A stretch of DNA of 64,000 bases. Origin: an uncultured Caulobacterales bacterium (GTDB lineage Bacteria; Pseudomonadota; Alphaproteobacteria; Caulobacterales; Caulobacteraceae). The translations under genes were made by a program, and so were the position numbers. The DNA is taken from assembly GCA_903900155.1 (NCBI GenBank), contig CAIUMD010000019.1, positions 1 through 64,000 of the forward strand, read 5' to 3'. The notes under the pieces were generated by a model. That model was given only the letters and a program-made list of their open reading frames with translations. It was not told the DNA's origin and made no database searches. Of this stretch, positions 62,428 to 64,000 are shown piece by piece. The stretch's first letter is position 1; every line of letters starts with the position of its first letter.

Positions 62428-62972
62428 GCGCCGCCGCCGACGACGCCCAGCTCGTCGCCCGCGCCATCGCGGGCGACCGGGTCGCGTTCGTCGAACTGTT
62501 CCGTCACCACAGTCCGGCGGTCGCCAAGCTGACCCGCGCCTATGGCGCGCCGGTCTTCGAAGTCGAGGATATCGTCCAGGAAGTCTTCGTGGCCGCCTGG
62601 AGACGCCTGGCCGACTATGACCGTCAACGCCCGTTCCGCGCCTGGCTCTTCGCCATCGCGCTGAACCGCGTGCGCGACATGGCCCGCCGCCGGCGGGTGC
62701 GCGCCTTCTTCTTCGGTGCGGCCGAACTCGACGAGGGCGCCACCCGCGTCGAGGCCGAGGCGCCCGATCCGGAAACCCAGGCCCACCATCGCCTGGCGCT
62801 CGAGGAGGTCGCGCGTCAAATCGCCGCTCTTCCCGAGGATCTGCGCACTGCGCTGGTCCTGACGGCGATCACCGGCCTCAGCTATCAGGAGGCCGCCGCC
62901 AGCCAGAATATCACCGTCAAGGCGCTCGAGGGCCGGATCGCTCGCGCGCGCAAGCGCCTCGCCGCCCATTGA
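62424..62972 (+). CDS. cnrH: ECF sigma factor, CnrH-like (182 aa)
   Basis: Region 2 (FEVEDIVQEVFVAAWRRL; FRAWLFAIALNRVRDMARR) and region 4 (LRTALVLTAITGLSYQEAAA; KALEGRIARARKRL) are both clear. The GTG start overlaps cnrX by 4 bases. It is the best candidate for reading the five RCGNGGG-N15-GCGTAA promoters at 58.9-63.1 kb, including its own operon's promoter. Confidence 0.88.
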   Translation: MSAAADDAQLVARAIAGDRVAFVELFRHHSPAVAKLTRAYGAPVFEVEDIVQEVFVAAWRRLADYDRQRPFRAWLFAIALNRVRDMARRRRVRAFFFGAAELDEGATRVEAEAPDPETQAHHRLALEEVARQIAALPEDLRTALVLTAITGLSYQEAAASQNITVKALEGRIARARKRLAAH

Positions 62973-62999
62973 GGTCGCAAGAAAAAACATCTTTTCTGT

Positions 63000-63027
63000 G
63001 CGTGGGCGCGGCCGAATGTGTGCGTAA
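63000..63027 (+). promoter_or_regulatory. ECF-type promoter 5 (CzcC/CnrC-like gene)
   Basis: GCGTGGG (63000-63006), 15 bases, GCGTAA (63022-63027), 57 bases before the presumed start of the outer-membrane factor. Confidence 0.7.
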
Positions 63028-63083
63028 TCGCAAGTAGGCGGCCAGCGGCTCAACATGCCGGCCCAAGCTCAGGGGACTTAATC

Positions 63084-64000
63084 CTGTCTAGACTCTCATA
63101 CCTCGCCCTCGCGTGCGCCGCGTGGGGCGCCGTCGCGGCGGGGCCCGCGTGGGCCGAGCCCGCGCCGGCCTACGCCGACCTGCTGCGCCAGGCCACCCAG
63201 ACCGCGCCGCGGCTGAAGGAAGCCCAAGCCGGCGTCCGCGAAGCCCAGGGCCTAGCCCTTCAGGCCCGAGCACGACCCAATCCGGTCGTCGGCCTCCAAG
63301 GCGAGAACTTTGGCGGCAAGACGCCGTACAATGGCACGAACCTCCTGGAAACGACGCTGTCGGTGGCCCAGGCGCTCGAGCTGGGCGGCAAGCGCTCGGC
63401 GCGAGTCTCGGCCGCCAACGCCGAAGTGACCGCCGCCGAGGCGCGCAATCGACAGGCCGCCGCCGACTTCGCCTATGAACTGGCGGTCGCCTACGCCGCC
63501 GCCGAAGCCGCCCAGAACCGCGCCGAGTTGGCCACCCAGACCTTGAAGCGTGCGCAGGACGACCTTGGCGTTTCGCGCGCTCTGGTCGACGCCGGCCGTG
63601 AAGCCAACCTGCGGCTCGTCATGGCCCAGGCGGCCGAGGCCTCGGCGCGCGCTGACGCCGAAGCCGCCCGCGCCGACGCGGTCGAGGCCCTGGCCCGCCT
63701 TTCGGCCCTGGCCGGCGCGCCCGCGCCCTACACCAGCCTGGCCGGCGGACTCCTCTCCGCCCCGGCCTCGCCCGCCACCGCCGACGGCGTTCCCCCGGCC
63801 GACATGCCCGCCCTGCAGGTGGCCCGCGCCGAGCGGGAAGCCGCCGGCCGGCTGGTCACCGTCGAGCGTCGCCGTGCGATTCCGGACGTCACCGCCTCGT
63901 TCGGCGTGCGCCAGCTGAACGGCCAAGGTCTGGCCGGCGGCAACGGCACCGCCGTGATCGCCGGGGTCTCTCTGCCGTTCCCGCTGTTCGACCAGAACCG
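63084..64000 (+). CDS. CzcC/CnrC-like outer-membrane efflux protein, cut by window end
   Basis: 305 codons are visible. A signal peptide (LALACAAWGAVAAGPAWAEP) is followed by the first TolC-like helical repeat (LLRQATQTAPRLKEAQAGVREAQ; RARPNPVVGLQGENFGG), ending inside the second. It fits a CzcC/CnrC factor for a divalent-metal RND pump whose other genes would lie beyond 64000. No ATG, GTG or TTG precedes the signal peptide in frame; a CTG at 63084, 7 bases after AGGGGA, is the best start. Confidence 0.85.
   Translation, partial: MSRLSYLALACAAWGAVAAGPAWAEPAPAYADLLRQATQTAPRLKEAQAGVREAQGLALQARARPNPVVGLQGENFGGKTPYNGTNLLETTLSVAQALELGGKRSARVSAANAEVTAAEARNRQAAADFAYELAVAYAAAEAAQNRAELATQTLKRAQDDLGVSRALVDAGREANLRLVMAQAAEASARADAEAARADAVEALARLSALAGAPAPYTSLAGGLLSAPASPATADGVPPADMPALQVARAEREAAGRLVTVERRRAIPDVTASFGVRQLNGQGLAGGNGTAVIAGVSLPFPLFDQN

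Overview
The window is GC-rich, densely coded alphaproteobacterial DNA. Eight TonB-dependent receptors (TBDRs), several FecI/FecR pairs, a NodT-type outer-membrane factor and a Cnr-like metal system point to a Caulobacteraceae member, probably Caulobacter; this is inferred from gene content because no rRNA or tRNA is present. I see no insertion sequence or CRISPR array. No gene-free stretch exceeds about 300 bases; the longest is 30915-31185.

Layout. (1) 1-143: tail of a gene entering from the left. (2) 140-7093, minus strand: a TBDR followed by a translationally coupled set of two sulfotransferases and two aspartyl/asparaginyl hydroxylase-fold proteins. (3) 7094-14291: a phosphonate locus. 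The minus-strand set is a GntR regulator, an MFS transporter, an FAD oxidase and phosphonatase PhnX; divergent from it are a Tat-exported phospholipase C and a PhnZ-like HD oxygenase. A TGG-N6-ACCA operator occurs in front of the transporter, the phospholipase and, twice, the TBDR of block 2. (4) 14423-22787: ECF sigma, FecR, two paralogous TBDRs and a secreted metallo-beta-lactamase-fold hydrolase. Both TBDRs carry the same two-element promoter. (5) 22974-30914: RND efflux permease (frameshifted in the given sequence), membrane-fusion protein, NodT outer-membrane factor, an intergenic palindromic repeat, and a CusRS-like two-component pair. (6) 31186-36792: ECF sigma, FecR, STN-containing TBDR, secreted PHP-type phosphoesterase. 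(7) 36817-38688: ABC-F ATPase and a tiny helix-turn-helix protein. (8) 38782-49076: secreted M20 peptidase, FecR and sigma (minus) facing two paralogous TBDRs and an amidohydrolase-CIA30 protein (plus). Three genes share a CAGGTGA-N17/18-CGTC promoter. (9) 49226-58406: TBDR, secreted PHP phosphoesterase, a double-TetR regulator with candidate operators, another TBDR and a Tat-exported protein phosphatase. (10) 58583-64000: a metal-resistance regulon with a small secreted protein, a broken rcnA-like exporter, a DUF1289 protein, hisD, and DUF190-cnrY-cnrX-cnrH followed by a CzcC/CnrC-like factor that runs off the window.

How the genes work together. Most of the window consists of scavenging modules: an outer-membrane receptor plus an exported hydrolase and a local regulator (sigma/FecR, GntR or TetR). 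The two most distinctive observations are the GntR operator that ties a TBDR and a phospholipase C to phosphonate catabolism, and five matching promoters (consensus RCGNGGG-N15-GCGTAA) in the last 5 kb, which place hisD, the broken exporter and a small secreted protein in the presumed regulon of the CnrH-like sigma factor.
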